Shown in pieces: positions 12,504 through 20,706 of a stretch of 64,000 bases of DNA. Position 1 is the first letter of the stretch, and each line of letters opens with the position of its first letter. The notes beneath the pieces are model-generated. The model did no database searches and was not told where the DNA came from. It saw only the letters and a list, made by a program, of their open reading frames with translations. A program made the position numbers and the translations under genes. The DNA is from Panacagrimonas sp041603235 (lineage in GTDB: Bacteria; Pseudomonadota; Gammaproteobacteria; Nevskiales; Nevskiaceae), in contig JBFIES010000006.1 of assembly GCA_041603235.1 (NCBI GenBank), positions 1-64,000 on the forward strand, given 5' to 3'.

Positions 12504-13649
12504 TCAGTGCAGGCGGCGCAGATCAAACAGACGTTCGTGCTCGTCCAGCGCGTAGCGATCTGTCATTCCGGCAATGTAGTCAGCCACAGCCCGCGCGCGA
12601 CCGGATTCGCCCACACGCTGCTCCATGCGCTGCGCCTCCTGATGGAACTCCGGCGGCATCAGCTTGGGATCGGAAAAGAGCGCCTCGTACAGATTGCGCA
12701 CCACGGTGCGGGCCTTGCTCATGACCCGATAGACCTGGTGATGCATGTACATGGACTCACGCAGAAAGCGCTTGAGCTGAACATTCTCTTCCTTCACGGC
12801 ATCGCTGTACCCAACAAGCGGCCCCGATTGCGCGCGTACATCGTCAATGCTGCCTAGGCTTGCGGCATCAATTCGGCGCTGACTGGCCTGGATCAGATCG
12901 GTGGTGAGGGTATTGATGATGCGCCGAATGGTTTCGTGCCGTTCCTGCTTGACGGACATGCCCGCGTGCGCGGCCCGCGCTGCATCGTGGTGGCGGGCAA
13001 AGATCGGCACACCGCGCATCTGCTCAATATTCAGCAGCCCGGCGCGCAGGCCGTCGTCGATATCGTGATTGTTGTAGGCAATCTCGTCGGCGAGATTGGC
13101 GACTTGTGCCTCGAGTCCGGGCTGGGTGCGATTCAGAAAGCGCTCGCCAATATCGCCCAACTGCTCGGCATTACGTCTGGAGCAGTGTTTCAGAATGCCT
13201 TCGCGCGTTTCAAAGCAGAGGTTGAGGCCGCGAAAGCTCGCGTACTTGTCTTCAAGTTGATCCACCACGCGCAAGGACTGCAGGTTATGTTCAAACCCTC
13301 CGTGGTCCTTCATGCACTCATTGAGTGCATCCTGCCCGGCATGCCCAAATGGCGTGTGCCCGAGGTCATGCGCCAGTGAGATGGTTTCGCAAAGATCTTC
13401 GTTCAGGCGGAGCGTGCGGGCGACACTGCGCGCAATCTGCGCCACTTCCAGCGAATGTGTGAGCCGGGTGCGGAAGAGATCTCCCTCATGATTAACGAAG
13501 ACCTGGGTCTTGTACTCGAGACGACGAAATGCGGCGCTATGGACGATGCGGTCGCGGTCGCGTTGATACTCAGTGCGCAGGCCGGGCGCCGGTTCTTCAT
13601 GCCTCCGGCCTCGGGTCTTTTCAGGGTCCGCGGCGTAGGGTGCAAGCAT
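12504..13649 (-). CDS. dgt: Deoxyguanosinetriphosphate triphosphohydrolase-like protein
   Basis: The 381-residue HD-superfamily phosphohydrolase belongs to the dGTPase-like type 2 group, which hydrolyses dNTPs to nucleosides and triphosphate. Metal ligands are H65 (RLTHSLEV), the H94-D95 pair (SLAHDLGHTPFGH) and a later D in NLADEIAYNNHD. The N-terminal segment from TEYQRDRDRI to FRRLEYKTQV is typical. It follows aroB by 5 bp, and this aroK-aroB-dgt order is seen in several gammaproteobacteria. The RAYT-like gene follows after 6 bp. Length is normal for the type 2 group (E. coli Dgt itself is longer). Confidence 0.93.
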   Translation of the reverse strand: MLAPYAADPEKTRGRRHEEPAPGLRTEYQRDRDRIVHSAAFRRLEYKTQVFVNHEGDLFRTRLTHSLEVAQIARSVARTLRLNEDLCETISLAHDLGHTPFGHAGQDALNECMKDHGGFEHNLQSLRVVDQLEDKYASFRGLNLCFETREGILKHCSRRNAEQLGDIGERFLNRTQPGLEAQVANLADEIAYNNHDIDDGLRAGLLNIEQMRGVPIFARHHDAARAAHAGMSVKQERHETIRRIINTLTTDLIQASQRRIDAASLGSIDDVRAQSGPLVGYSDAVKEENVQLKRFLRESMYMHHQVYRVMSKARTVVRNLYEALFSDPKLMPPEFHQEAQRMEQRVGESGRARAVADYIAGMTDRYALDEHERLFDLRRLH

Positions 13650-13654
13650 CGAGA

Positions 13655-14779
13655 TCAGAGCGAGACGGCGAAGGCGTGCGCAGGGCCTGCGCTGCAGAAT
13701 TTTTCCAGCGTGGCTTCCAAGGCAGCCGGGTCGAAGTCCGGTGTCAGCACGGCTTCGCCAATGCTGCGCATGAGCACCAGGCGCAATTTGCCCGACTGGA
13801 CCTTCTTGTCCATGCCCATCAGCTCATGAAAAATCTGCGGCGTCATGCCCTCTGCCGGCGTCGTCGGCAAGCCGACGCGGCCGAGCAGGCGGGTGGCCCT
13901 TTCGAGCTCCAAGGGCTTGATCCAGCCCATACGATGCGAAAGGTCTGCCGCCATGCAGATACCGGCGGCGACAGCTTCACCATGCAACCACTCTGTATAA
14001 CCCGTGTGGGTTTCGATGGCATGGCCGAAGGTGTGGCCAAGATTGAGCAGCGAGCGCGGGCCGCCTGCCACACTCTCGCGTTCGTCCAGCCCCACGATGC
14101 GGGCCTTGATAGCACAGCAACGTTCGATGGTTTCGGCAATGAACTGAGGCTCCAGCGCAAGAATTCGATCGAGGTTCTTCTCAAGCCAGCCAAACAGGAT
14201 GGGGTCGGCGATCAAGCCGTACTTGATGACTTCTGCAAGACCGGCGCGGACCTCACGGTCAGGCAAGGTCCCAAGCGTGTCGGTATCCGCGATCACCGCA
14301 ATCGGTTGGTGAAAGGCGCCCAACAGGTTCTTGCCTCGAGCGTGATTGACAGCGGTCTTGCCACCAACAGAGGAATCTACCTGCGCCAGCAGTGTCGTCG
14401 GCAGCTGCACGAAATCGATGCCGCGCTGGTAAACCGCGGCACAGAATCCGGCGAGATCTCCGATGACGCCGCCGCCCAGCCCGATCAGCACACCATCACG
14501 ACCCAAACCTGCAGCCAGCATCCAGTCCAGAACATCGCCCGCCTGATTCCAGGTTTTCTGCGGTTCGCCAGGTTCCAGAATGAGCGCTTGCTCTGGCTGT
14601 AGTTTCAGCGCGGCGAGGGCTTTGTCCAGATGATGCTCGGCAACATTCTTGTCGGTCAGCAGCATCGCGCGGCGTCCGCGCAGGACCTGATAATTGAGCG
14701 GCTCATGCAGCAGACCGCTGCCAATTCGAATGGGATAGCTGCGATTGCCCAACTCTACGTTAAGAATGCGAATGTTCAT
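13655..14779 (-). CDS. aroB: 3-dehydroquinate synthase
   Basis: The 374-residue enzyme converts DAHP to 3-dehydroquinate, the second step of the shikimate pathway, using NAD+ and a divalent metal. The NAD-binding stretch GLGGGVIGDLAGF (about residues 100-112), the TTLLAQVDSSVGGKT segment (about 127-141), and the metal histidines in LNLGHTFGHAIE (about 246-257) and near LHGE are present. It follows aroK by 7 bp and precedes dgt by 5 bp, so it sits in one transcription unit with the pil genes upstream. Length fits the family. Confidence 0.98.
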   Translation of the reverse strand: MNIRILNVELGNRSYPIRIGSGLLHEPLNYQVLRGRRAMLLTDKNVAEHHLDKALAALKLQPEQALILEPGEPQKTWNQAGDVLDWMLAAGLGRDGVLIGLGGGVIGDLAGFCAAVYQRGIDFVQLPTTLLAQVDSSVGGKTAVNHARGKNLLGAFHQPIAVIADTDTLGTLPDREVRAGLAEVIKYGLIADPILFGWLEKNLDRILALEPQFIAETIERCCAIKARIVGLDERESVAGGPRSLLNLGHTFGHAIETHTGYTEWLHGEAVAAGICMAADLSHRMGWIKPLELERATRLLGRVGLPTTPAEGMTPQIFHELMGMDKKVQSGKLRLVLMRSIGEAVLTPDFDPAALEATLEKFCSAGPAHAFAVSL

Positions 14780-14786
14780 GCCTTGG

Positions 14787-15314
14787 TCATGGGGTGTCCG
14801 GGACTTGCTTCAAGTGCTTCTGGATTTCGCGGACAAGGCCGCGCGAGTTGCGCCCTTCCGTCGGGATTACCAGATCAGCGACTTCACGATATAGGGGATC
14901 ACGCTGTTCAAACAAGCGTCGCAGGACCGCGCGCCTGTCTTCTCCTGTCTGGAGCAACGGCCTGTGCCGGGCGCGCGAAGTCCTGCTCACCTGCAGCGCG
15001 AGGCTGGCACAGAGATAGATCACGAATCCACGCGAGGTGAGCTTGGCCCGGTTGGCGGGGTCGAGAATGGCACCACCGCCGGTTGCCAGGACGATGCCAC
15101 TGCGCTGGGTCAACTCATCAATAACGCAGCTTTCGCGCTTACGGAATCCGGGCTCGCCTTCTTTCTCGAAAATGTAGGTGATGTCGACGCCGGTGCGCGA
15201 TTCGATTTCCGCGTCGCTATCAATGAACTGCATGCCACGGGCCTGCGCCAGGCGCTTGCCGAGCGTGGTTTTTCCAGCTCCCATGGGTCCGACGAGGAAT
15301 AGATTGCCGCGCAA
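14787..15314 (-). CDS. aroK: Shikimate kinase
   Basis: The 175-residue P-loop kinase phosphorylates shikimate at the 3-hydroxyl. Walker A is GPMGAGKT at residues 9-16, the shikimate-binding D-x-D is in FIDSDAEIE (about 31-39), R near FRKRE, and GGGA follows near 79-82. The family N-terminus begins just before the P-loop, so the start has to be the TTG at 15314, which has AGGCGG upstream; the next ATG lies inside the P-loop. It forms the usual pilQ-aroK-aroB arrangement, separated from pilQ by a stem-loop. Confidence 0.96.
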   Translation of the reverse strand: MRGNLFLVGPMGAGKTTLGKRLAQARGMQFIDSDAEIESRTGVDITYIFEKEGEPGFRKRESCVIDELTQRSGIVLATGGGAILDPANRAKLTSRGFVIYLCASLALQVSRTSRARHRPLLQTGEDRRAVLRRLFEQRDPLYREVADLVIPTEGRNSRGLVREIQKHLKQVPDTP

Positions 15315-15419
15315 TGTTCCGCCTGTTTGCTTGCCCTGCCGTCACCAAAGTAGCGGCACTGTTGCGCTGCGCCACCTCATTTTGGGCAGCCGCGCGATCC
15401 ATCGGGAGAGTATAGCGAG

Positions 15420-15453
15420 GCTCGCACGCCCGATCAGAATCCGGCGTGCGAGC
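15420..15453 (-). other. Strong stem-loop between pilQ and aroK
   Basis: An 11-bp perfect stem (15420-15430 with 15443-15453) and a 12-nt loop lie directly after the pilQ stop. No U-run follows on the minus strand, so it is not a standard intrinsic terminator. It may stabilise the pil mRNA 3' end, or limit read-through so that aroK-aroB are expressed at a different level. Confidence 0.5.
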
Positions 15454-15463
15454 GGGCCAAGAT

Positions 15464-17614
15464 TTACTTGATGCTAAGGCCTTCCTGGAGGATCTTCGGG
15501 GTCACGAAGATCAGCAGCTCGTCCTTATTGGACACCGTCAGTCGGCTGCGGAACGCTGCCCCGAGGATGGGAATATCACCCAGCAGAGGAACCTTGTTCA
15601 CGTCATTGCGGTTGGTCTGCACAAAAATACCGCCCAGAACCACCGTTGCTCCGTTGTCGACCAGGGCCTGTGTTGTCACTTCGCGGGTATTGATCGCCGG
15701 TGCGGTGCCGCCATCGCCAGTCGGCACGATGTCGCCCACATTATCCTGCGTGACATTGAGGTCCATGATGACCCGATTGTCCGGCGTGATCTGAGGGGTC
15801 ACGGTCAGGCTCAGCACAGCTTTCTTGAACTGAATGTTGGTGGCGCCGCTCGACGAGCTTTGCTGGAAAGGAATTTCGACACCCTGTTCAATGCGCGCCT
15901 GCTTGGCATTGGCGGTGAGCACACGCGGGCTGGAAATAACTTCACCACGCCCCTCAGCCTGCAGTGCCGAAAGCTCCAGATCAACCAGATAGTCTGCACC
16001 GAGCAGCGCCAGGGCGATGCGTCCGGCATTGGAACTGGCAGGCAGGTTTACATTGAAACGATCTGTCTGCGCGCCCAATGGGACCGGGAAGCCGCCATTG
16101 TTGATGAACCCCTGCGCTGTCGTGTCGGTCGCTGCGGCACTTCCGGATGTGGTGATCAGGCCATTGCTGCCATTGTTATCGACAGCGCTCACACCAAAGC
16201 GCGTACCCAGTTCCCTTGAATAGCTGTCATTGGCGACGACGATGCGCGATTCGATCAGGACCTGCTTGACCGGGATGTCCAGTTTGGTCACGAGGGTACG
16301 AATTCGCCCGATGGCTTCTCGCGACTCCAGGATGATCATGGAGTTGGTTCGCTCATCGACATTGACGCGTCCGCGTTCAGACAGGAAGGTCCCATCACCT
16401 GACTTCAGCAGCGCCGCCACTTCACTGGCCTTGGCGTAGTTGACCTGGATGATTTCTGTGCGAAGCGGGGCCAATTCTGTTTGCTGTTTCTGGGCCTCAA
16501 GCTCGACCTTGTCGCGTGCGGCGAGTTCGGTCAGCGGCGCTACCAGCATGACATTGCCTTCCTGCCGTGCGCCAAGCCCCTTGGTTCTCAGGATGATGTC
16601 CAATGCCTGATCCCAGGGCACATTTTGCAGACGAATGGCGATGTCACCGCTGACAGAGTCGGATACCACCATGTTGGTACCGGCAACGTCCGCAATGATC
16701 TGCAGCAAGGAGCGGATATCCACGCTTTGGAATGACAGCGAGATCTTCTCGCCGACGTACTCAGGCTCACGCAGCTTGCGTTCGTCCAGCTTCTCTTGCG
16801 TCAGGGGTTGCAACTCAATGGTGAAACGATCGCCTGTCTGATAGGCAACCTGCTCGAAGTCGCCACCGGTAACCGGCGTAATGCTGACCTCGGCGTTGAT
16901 ACCCGCGCGCGAGGTATCGATGAATTTCACCGGCGTTGCAAAATCGAGAACGTCCAGGCGCCGGATCATCTCGGCGGGGACCGCGGCATTCTTGAACTTT
17001 GCGAGGATTTTTCCGCCTTCTTCGGATACGTCCACGGCAGTAGAGGGGTCGGTCAGCGTGATAACCACGCGCCCTTCTCCCTTCTCACCTCGGCGGAAAT
17101 CGACGGACTTGATGCCTGGGCCCGTGTCCTGAGCAGCCGAAGGCGCCACGTAGGCCGATCCTGCGCCCGCAGGCCCATCGACAGTCAGATAGATTCGATT
17201 GCCATCAATTTTGACCGAGTGCGTGGTCAACTGGCTCATTTCCAGGACCAGACGTGTCCGGCCTTCGGCCTCTGCTCCGGCCACAGCGCGAACAACACCG
17301 ATGTTGAGCTTCTTGTAGCGCTCGGCAATGGCTAGGCGTGTATCCGGGAGGTCAAGCGACAGACGTGCGGGTTGATCAACCGTGAAAATCTTGGGTTCGG
17401 GAGCGGTCTCGGAAAGCGTAAGGGTCAGCAGGGTGCGTTCACCATCCAAAGCCACGGCATCAACGGACTGCAAAGCGCGCGATGGTGCTGCCGCGAACAG
17501 CGGGGCAGACAGAAGCAAACAGGCGATCGTCGCAAGCCCGAAGAACGTCGCGCTCCAGGCCGTATGGACACGGCCTCGACGAGCGATGGTTGAGTAGTTG
17601 TTCGTGGGTTGCAT
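15464..17614 (-). CDS. pilQ: Type IV pilus secretin PilQ
   Basis: The 716-residue outer-membrane secretin forms the channel through which the pilus fibre emerges. In order it has a signal peptide, two AMIN domains (about residues 40-240) that bind peptidoglycan, a secretin N0/STN domain (about 300-380, ISLSFQSVDIRSLLQIIAD), an N1 domain, and the C-terminal secretin domain ending in VPLLGDIPILGAAFRS and DELLIFVTPKI. The ATG at 17614 is preferred over one 84 nt earlier because it leads straight into the signal region. It is last of the pilMNOPQ operon, 22 bp after pilP. Confidence 0.97.
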   Translation of the reverse strand: MQPTNNYSTIARRGRVHTAWSATFFGLATIACLLLSAPLFAAAPSRALQSVDAVALDGERTLLTLTLSETAPEPKIFTVDQPARLSLDLPDTRLAIAERYKKLNIGVVRAVAGAEAEGRTRLVLEMSQLTTHSVKIDGNRIYLTVDGPAGAGSAYVAPSAAQDTGPGIKSVDFRRGEKGEGRVVITLTDPSTAVDVSEEGGKILAKFKNAAVPAEMIRRLDVLDFATPVKFIDTSRAGINAEVSITPVTGGDFEQVAYQTGDRFTIELQPLTQEKLDERKLREPEYVGEKISLSFQSVDIRSLLQIIADVAGTNMVVSDSVSGDIAIRLQNVPWDQALDIILRTKGLGARQEGNVMLVAPLTELAARDKVELEAQKQQTELAPLRTEIIQVNYAKASEVAALLKSGDGTFLSERGRVNVDERTNSMIILESREAIGRIRTLVTKLDIPVKQVLIESRIVVANDSYSRELGTRFGVSAVDNNGSNGLITTSGSAAATDTTAQGFINNGGFPVPLGAQTDRFNVNLPASSNAGRIALALLGADYLVDLELSALQAEGRGEVISSPRVLTANAKQARIEQGVEIPFQQSSSSGATNIQFKKAVLSLTVTPQITPDNRVIMDLNVTQDNVGDIVPTGDGGTAPAINTREVTTQALVDNGATVVLGGIFVQTNRNDVNKVPLLGDIPILGAAFRSRLTVSNKDELLIFVTPKILQEGLSIK

Positions 17615-17636
17615 GGGTAGCGCGCTCCCTGAGGTT

Positions 17637-18152
17637 CTATTCCGCGAGGGCCAGGACAGCTGGGCGTGACTGCCAGCCTCCAAACCCGTCGGGCACAATT
17701 TCTGTCAAGCTGATTTCGGTCTCGGCGATTGACTTGATCTGGCCGAAGTTCTGCCCGATATGGTTGCCGACCGACACCCGGTGAATCACGTCGTCAGGCG
17801 CCTTGATCAGCGCATAAATAGCGGTTGGCGTTTCGATAACGCCCTGCATCCTGAGCGCATCAATCGGAAATTCTTCAAGCGGCTCACGGCTTCGATTCAA
17901 GTCAGGCCGGGGTCCGGTTGACACCGTGGCACTTGGGTCAGGCAGGGCCTGCTGAAAGGGATCTCTGCGATCGCCCGGAAGATACAGAAAAGCCTCGAAC
18001 TGCTTGGGCTGTGGCACGGGTTCGATCTGCTGTGACTTGCGCCCCTTGACCTCTGCAACCCGTTTCTCGAGATCGGACATGTCGCCGCCGCAACCGGCGA
18101 GCAGCACGGCCAGCAAAACGCCGGGAATCAGCCTATAGGTCGCCTTGATCAT
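17637..18152 (-). CDS. pilP: Type IV pilus lipoprotein PilP
   Basis: This 171-residue inner-membrane lipoprotein links the PilNO inner-membrane complex to the PilQ secretin. The signal peptide ends in lipobox LAGC, with lipidated Cys about 21. A proline-rich linker precedes the small beta domain (about residues 80-165) with LRMQGVI, VSVGNHIGQNFGQI and ISLTEIVPDGFGGW. Its start overlaps the pilO stop by 4 bp (ATGA), indicating translational coupling. Length fits the family. Confidence 0.95.
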   Translation of the reverse strand: MIKATYRLIPGVLLAVLLAGCGGDMSDLEKRVAEVKGRKSQQIEPVPQPKQFEAFLYLPGDRRDPFQQALPDPSATVSTGPRPDLNRSREPLEEFPIDALRMQGVIETPTAIYALIKAPDDVIHRVSVGNHIGQNFGQIKSIAETEISLTEIVPDGFGGWQSRPAVLALAE

Positions 18153-18841
18153 CTCCGACCTCTGCGCGCTTTTGCTTTCTTGGCCTTCTCTGCAGCCGCA
18201 ACGGCAGCGAGTTCTTCGTCATCCAGATAGCGGTAGGTCTTGGCAACCGCTGTCATTCGCAGGTCATCAGGAGACAGTGGCGCAAGCTTGCTGCGACCAC
18301 CGCGAATGCCCTTTGCAGCACGAATATCCACTTCGTCGATGGTGACGATTCTTGGCAGCGACGCGACGCCACTGACGAAGGTGCCCATCTCGTGATAATT
18401 GCCCGTCACGATGATCTTGTTGGGAATTTCCGCGTAGAAATCCTTGGGGATTTCCGTCTGGGGCTGGAACAGCTCTTCATCGAGACTGCTGGCAACGCGG
18501 GTCTGCGAAATATCATTGAGAAGGTTGGCAACTTCGCTGCGGCTCGGCAGCTGCTTGAGCATGGCGCCGAAGCTGCGCTCCATTTCCTGCAGCTGCGCCT
18601 TGTAGGCGTCCAGATTCGCAACCTTTTTCTGCTTGTTCTGGAACTCGTCAAAGAGAACAGCTTCCTGTCGCTTGGCACTCTCCAGCTCTTCATTGAGCGG
18701 GAGCAGTTTGAAGTACACACCAGCGCCGACTATGGCGATAACGGTCAGGATCGCTGCGGCGAAATGCACCCAGGATGGCCAGGTGCCAGGCGCCTGGACA
18801 TCCAGTGTCTGTAGATCATTGATGGCGTCCTGGAAATTCAT
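18149..18841 (-). CDS. pilO: Type IV pilus inner-membrane assembly protein PilO
   Basis: The 230-residue bitopic protein has a short cytoplasmic N-terminus, one membrane segment (about residues 25-47), a periplasmic coiled coil (about 50-95, rich in Glu, Lys and Leu) and a ferredoxin-like domain with SLDEELFQPQ and NYHEMGTFVSGVASLPRIV. It pairs with PilN in the alignment complex of the type IV pilus. Both ends overlap neighbouring pil genes by 4 bp. The C-terminal tail is Lys/Ala/Arg-rich. Confidence 0.95.
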   Translation of the reverse strand: MNFQDAINDLQTLDVQAPGTWPSWVHFAAAILTVIAIVGAGVYFKLLPLNEELESAKRQEAVLFDEFQNKQKKVANLDAYKAQLQEMERSFGAMLKQLPSRSEVANLLNDISQTRVASSLDEELFQPQTEIPKDFYAEIPNKIIVTGNYHEMGTFVSGVASLPRIVTIDEVDIRAAKGIRGGRSKLAPLSPDDLRMTAVAKTYRYLDDEELAAVAAAEKAKKAKARRGRR

Positions 18842-19425
18842 TCCACGAACTCCTCACCAGCAGTGCTGGCTTCTCCGCCTGTGGCCTTCGACAAGTTCTT
18901 GACCCGAAGCGTGAAATCGCTTCTACGCACGTTGCCGCTGTCTGTGGTCTTGATAACGATCAGGTGCGGATCATCAAACCAAGCCGAAGCTTCTAGGTTT
19001 TTCATGTAGGTCGAAACACGACCGTTGGATTCCGCAGCGCCCTGAATGGTTACCGAGTTACCACTCTGCTTGACTGAAGTCACCGTCACGCCGTCGGGCA
19101 AGGTGTTGACTAGTTCGTCAAAGAAATGAACCGTGGCACTGCGAGACGCCTGCAGCTCTTCGATGACGCGCATACGCGCCAAGAGGTTGTTCTTGACCTT
19201 TTCCAGTTCCTGGATTTCCTTGATCTTGAGATCGATCTCGGCAATCTGCTGCTTGATGTACTGGTTTCTGTCCTTCTGATGAGCAATGGCATTGCTCACC
19301 AGAAAATATCCGGTGCCGAACAGGGCCAGACCTGTCACCACCGCTGCAACCATCAATGTGATGAATTGCTTCTTTCGTTGCTCGCGACGCTGAGCGCGCC
19401 AGTCGAGAAGGTTGATTTTCATCAT
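18838..19425 (-). CDS. pilN: Type IV pilus inner-membrane assembly protein PilN
   Basis: This 195-residue protein begins with the conserved cytoplasmic INLLDWR motif (residues 4-10) that docks into the groove of PilM. One membrane segment (about 23-43) follows, then a periplasmic coiled coil and a ferredoxin-like fold. It forms heterodimers with PilO. Two consecutive ATGs at 19425 and 19422 are possible starts. It begins 3 bp after pilM and overlaps pilO by 4 bp. Confidence 0.95.
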   Translation of the reverse strand: MMKINLLDWRAQRREQRKKQFITLMVAAVVTGLALFGTGYFLVSNAIAHQKDRNQYIKQQIAEIDLKIKEIQELEKVKNNLLARMRVIEELQASRSATVHFFDELVNTLPDGVTVTSVKQSGNSVTIQGAAESNGRVSTYMKNLEASAWFDDPHLIVIKTTDSGNVRRSDFTLRVKNLSKATGGEASTAGEEFVE

Positions 19426-19428
19426 GGC

Positions 19429-20514
19429 CTAGCTCTGCGAGTCGAAAGCGCGGAAGGCAAGACCGGCGGCAATCAGCATCGATGCCTCGTCCTTGGCCAG
19501 AACCGAAGGCCGGGCCTTCGCCGAAACAGTCATCGCGGCAAAAGGCCGTGCAATGACCGTTGGAATTCCCAGACGCTCCTGAATCAACGCGTCTACGCCC
19601 GGAATATGGGCACAACCACCCGCCAGGATGAGCTGATCAATCTCGCCGTGCTTGCTGGAAGCGGCAAAAAAGAACTGCAGGGAGCGATCGATCTGCTGGC
19701 CCATGTCCGCGATGAAGGCCGGCAGCACCTCGGCCTCGTAATTCTCGGGAAGGTTGCCAAATTTCTTGGACTTGCCTGCCTCTTCAAAGCTCATACCGTA
19801 CTGCCGCATGATCTCTTCAGTGAGCTGCTTGCCACCAAACGCCTGATCGCGGGTGTAGACCGTCTGCATGTCGTGCATGACCAGCAGCGAGGTTGCATTG
19901 GCACCCACGTCAACCACCGCAACGGTTTTCTTGACGCCTTTGTTAGGCATCTGGTGCCGCAGAAACTGGCAGGCGTTTTCGAGAGCGTAGGCCTCGATGT
20001 CAACCACGGTTGGGATCAGACCTGCCATTTCCGCCGCAGCGCAGCGACTTTCAACCTGCTCCTTGCGGCAAGCTGCCAGCAAGACATCTGCATTTCCCGT
20101 TCCGGCTTCGCTTTCGCCAAGCGACTGGAAATCCAGATTCACTTCTTCAATGGGATAAGGAATGTACTGATCGGCCTGCGCCTTGATCTGCTCTTCCATA
20201 TCGTGCTCGGACAGCGTTGCAGACAGCTGCACAAGCTTGGTGATAACCGATGCGCCTGCAACGGCCAGCGCAACTTGCTTCGTGCGTGTTCCGGCCCGGC
20301 TAACGGCGCGCTCGATGGACTCGGCAACCAGTTTGGGTTCGACAATCTGCTTGTCGTTAACGGCATTGGGCGGGAGCGGCTCCACGGCAAAAGTCTCGAC
20401 GTGGAAACGGTCGCCCCGGCGTGAAAGCTCGAGCAATTTGACGGCGCTGGAACTGATGTCGAGACCGACTAGTTCCTCACTTCCCCCGCCGAACAGCGAT
20501 TGCATGATCGACAT
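19429..20514 (-). CDS. pilM: Type IV pilus actin-like ATPase PilM
   Basis: The 361-residue cytoplasmic protein has the actin-like (FtsA/ASKHA) fold and binds the PilN N-terminal peptide. The first phosphate-loop region is VGLDISSSAVKLLEL (about residues 14-28), a second is VVDVGANATSLLV (about 190-202), and the adenosine motif is LAGGCAHIPG (about 290-299). The start at 20514 (or 20505) removes an unlikely N-terminal extension. It is the first gene of pilMNOPQ and diverges from ponA, as in Pseudomonas and Xanthomonas. Confidence 0.95.
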   Translation of the reverse strand: MSIMQSLFGGGSEELVGLDISSSAVKLLELSRRGDRFHVETFAVEPLPPNAVNDKQIVEPKLVAESIERAVSRAGTRTKQVALAVAGASVITKLVQLSATLSEHDMEEQIKAQADQYIPYPIEEVNLDFQSLGESEAGTGNADVLLAACRKEQVESRCAAAEMAGLIPTVVDIEAYALENACQFLRHQMPNKGVKKTVAVVDVGANATSLLVMHDMQTVYTRDQAFGGKQLTEEIMRQYGMSFEEAGKSKKFGNLPENYEAEVLPAFIADMGQQIDRSLQFFFAASSKHGEIDQLILAGGCAHIPGVDALIQERLGIPTVIARPFAAMTVSAKARPSVLAKDEASMLIAAGLAFRAFDSQS

Positions 20515-20591
20515 TGCGCAGTATCCCGCCTTGGCGGCCCCTAGAAAGAACATCCCCCTGAGAGACAATGACTCTGCTCCCATTGGGCCTT

Positions 20592-20619
20592 AATATAACC
20601 CAGTATTCCTGCCAAGCAA
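20592..20619 (-). promoter_or_regulatory. Candidate sigma-70 promoter for pilM
   Basis: On the minus strand a TATATT (plus 20592-20597) lies 16 bp after a TTGCTT (plus 20614-20619), about 78 nt before the pilM start. The -10 is good and the -35 weak. It is a pattern match only, without further support. Confidence 0.35.
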
Positions 20620-20706
20620 CAATAAGTTGTTACACCAACTAATTGATGTTGCTTCATAAGGCTCCTGTCCAAAGCTTGCCTGCTCTAACCGAGATTACCC
20701 GCGTTC

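Noticed and set aside
19126..20424. 432-codon plus-strand frame
   Set aside because: Antisense to pilM and pilN, both of which are unmistakable.
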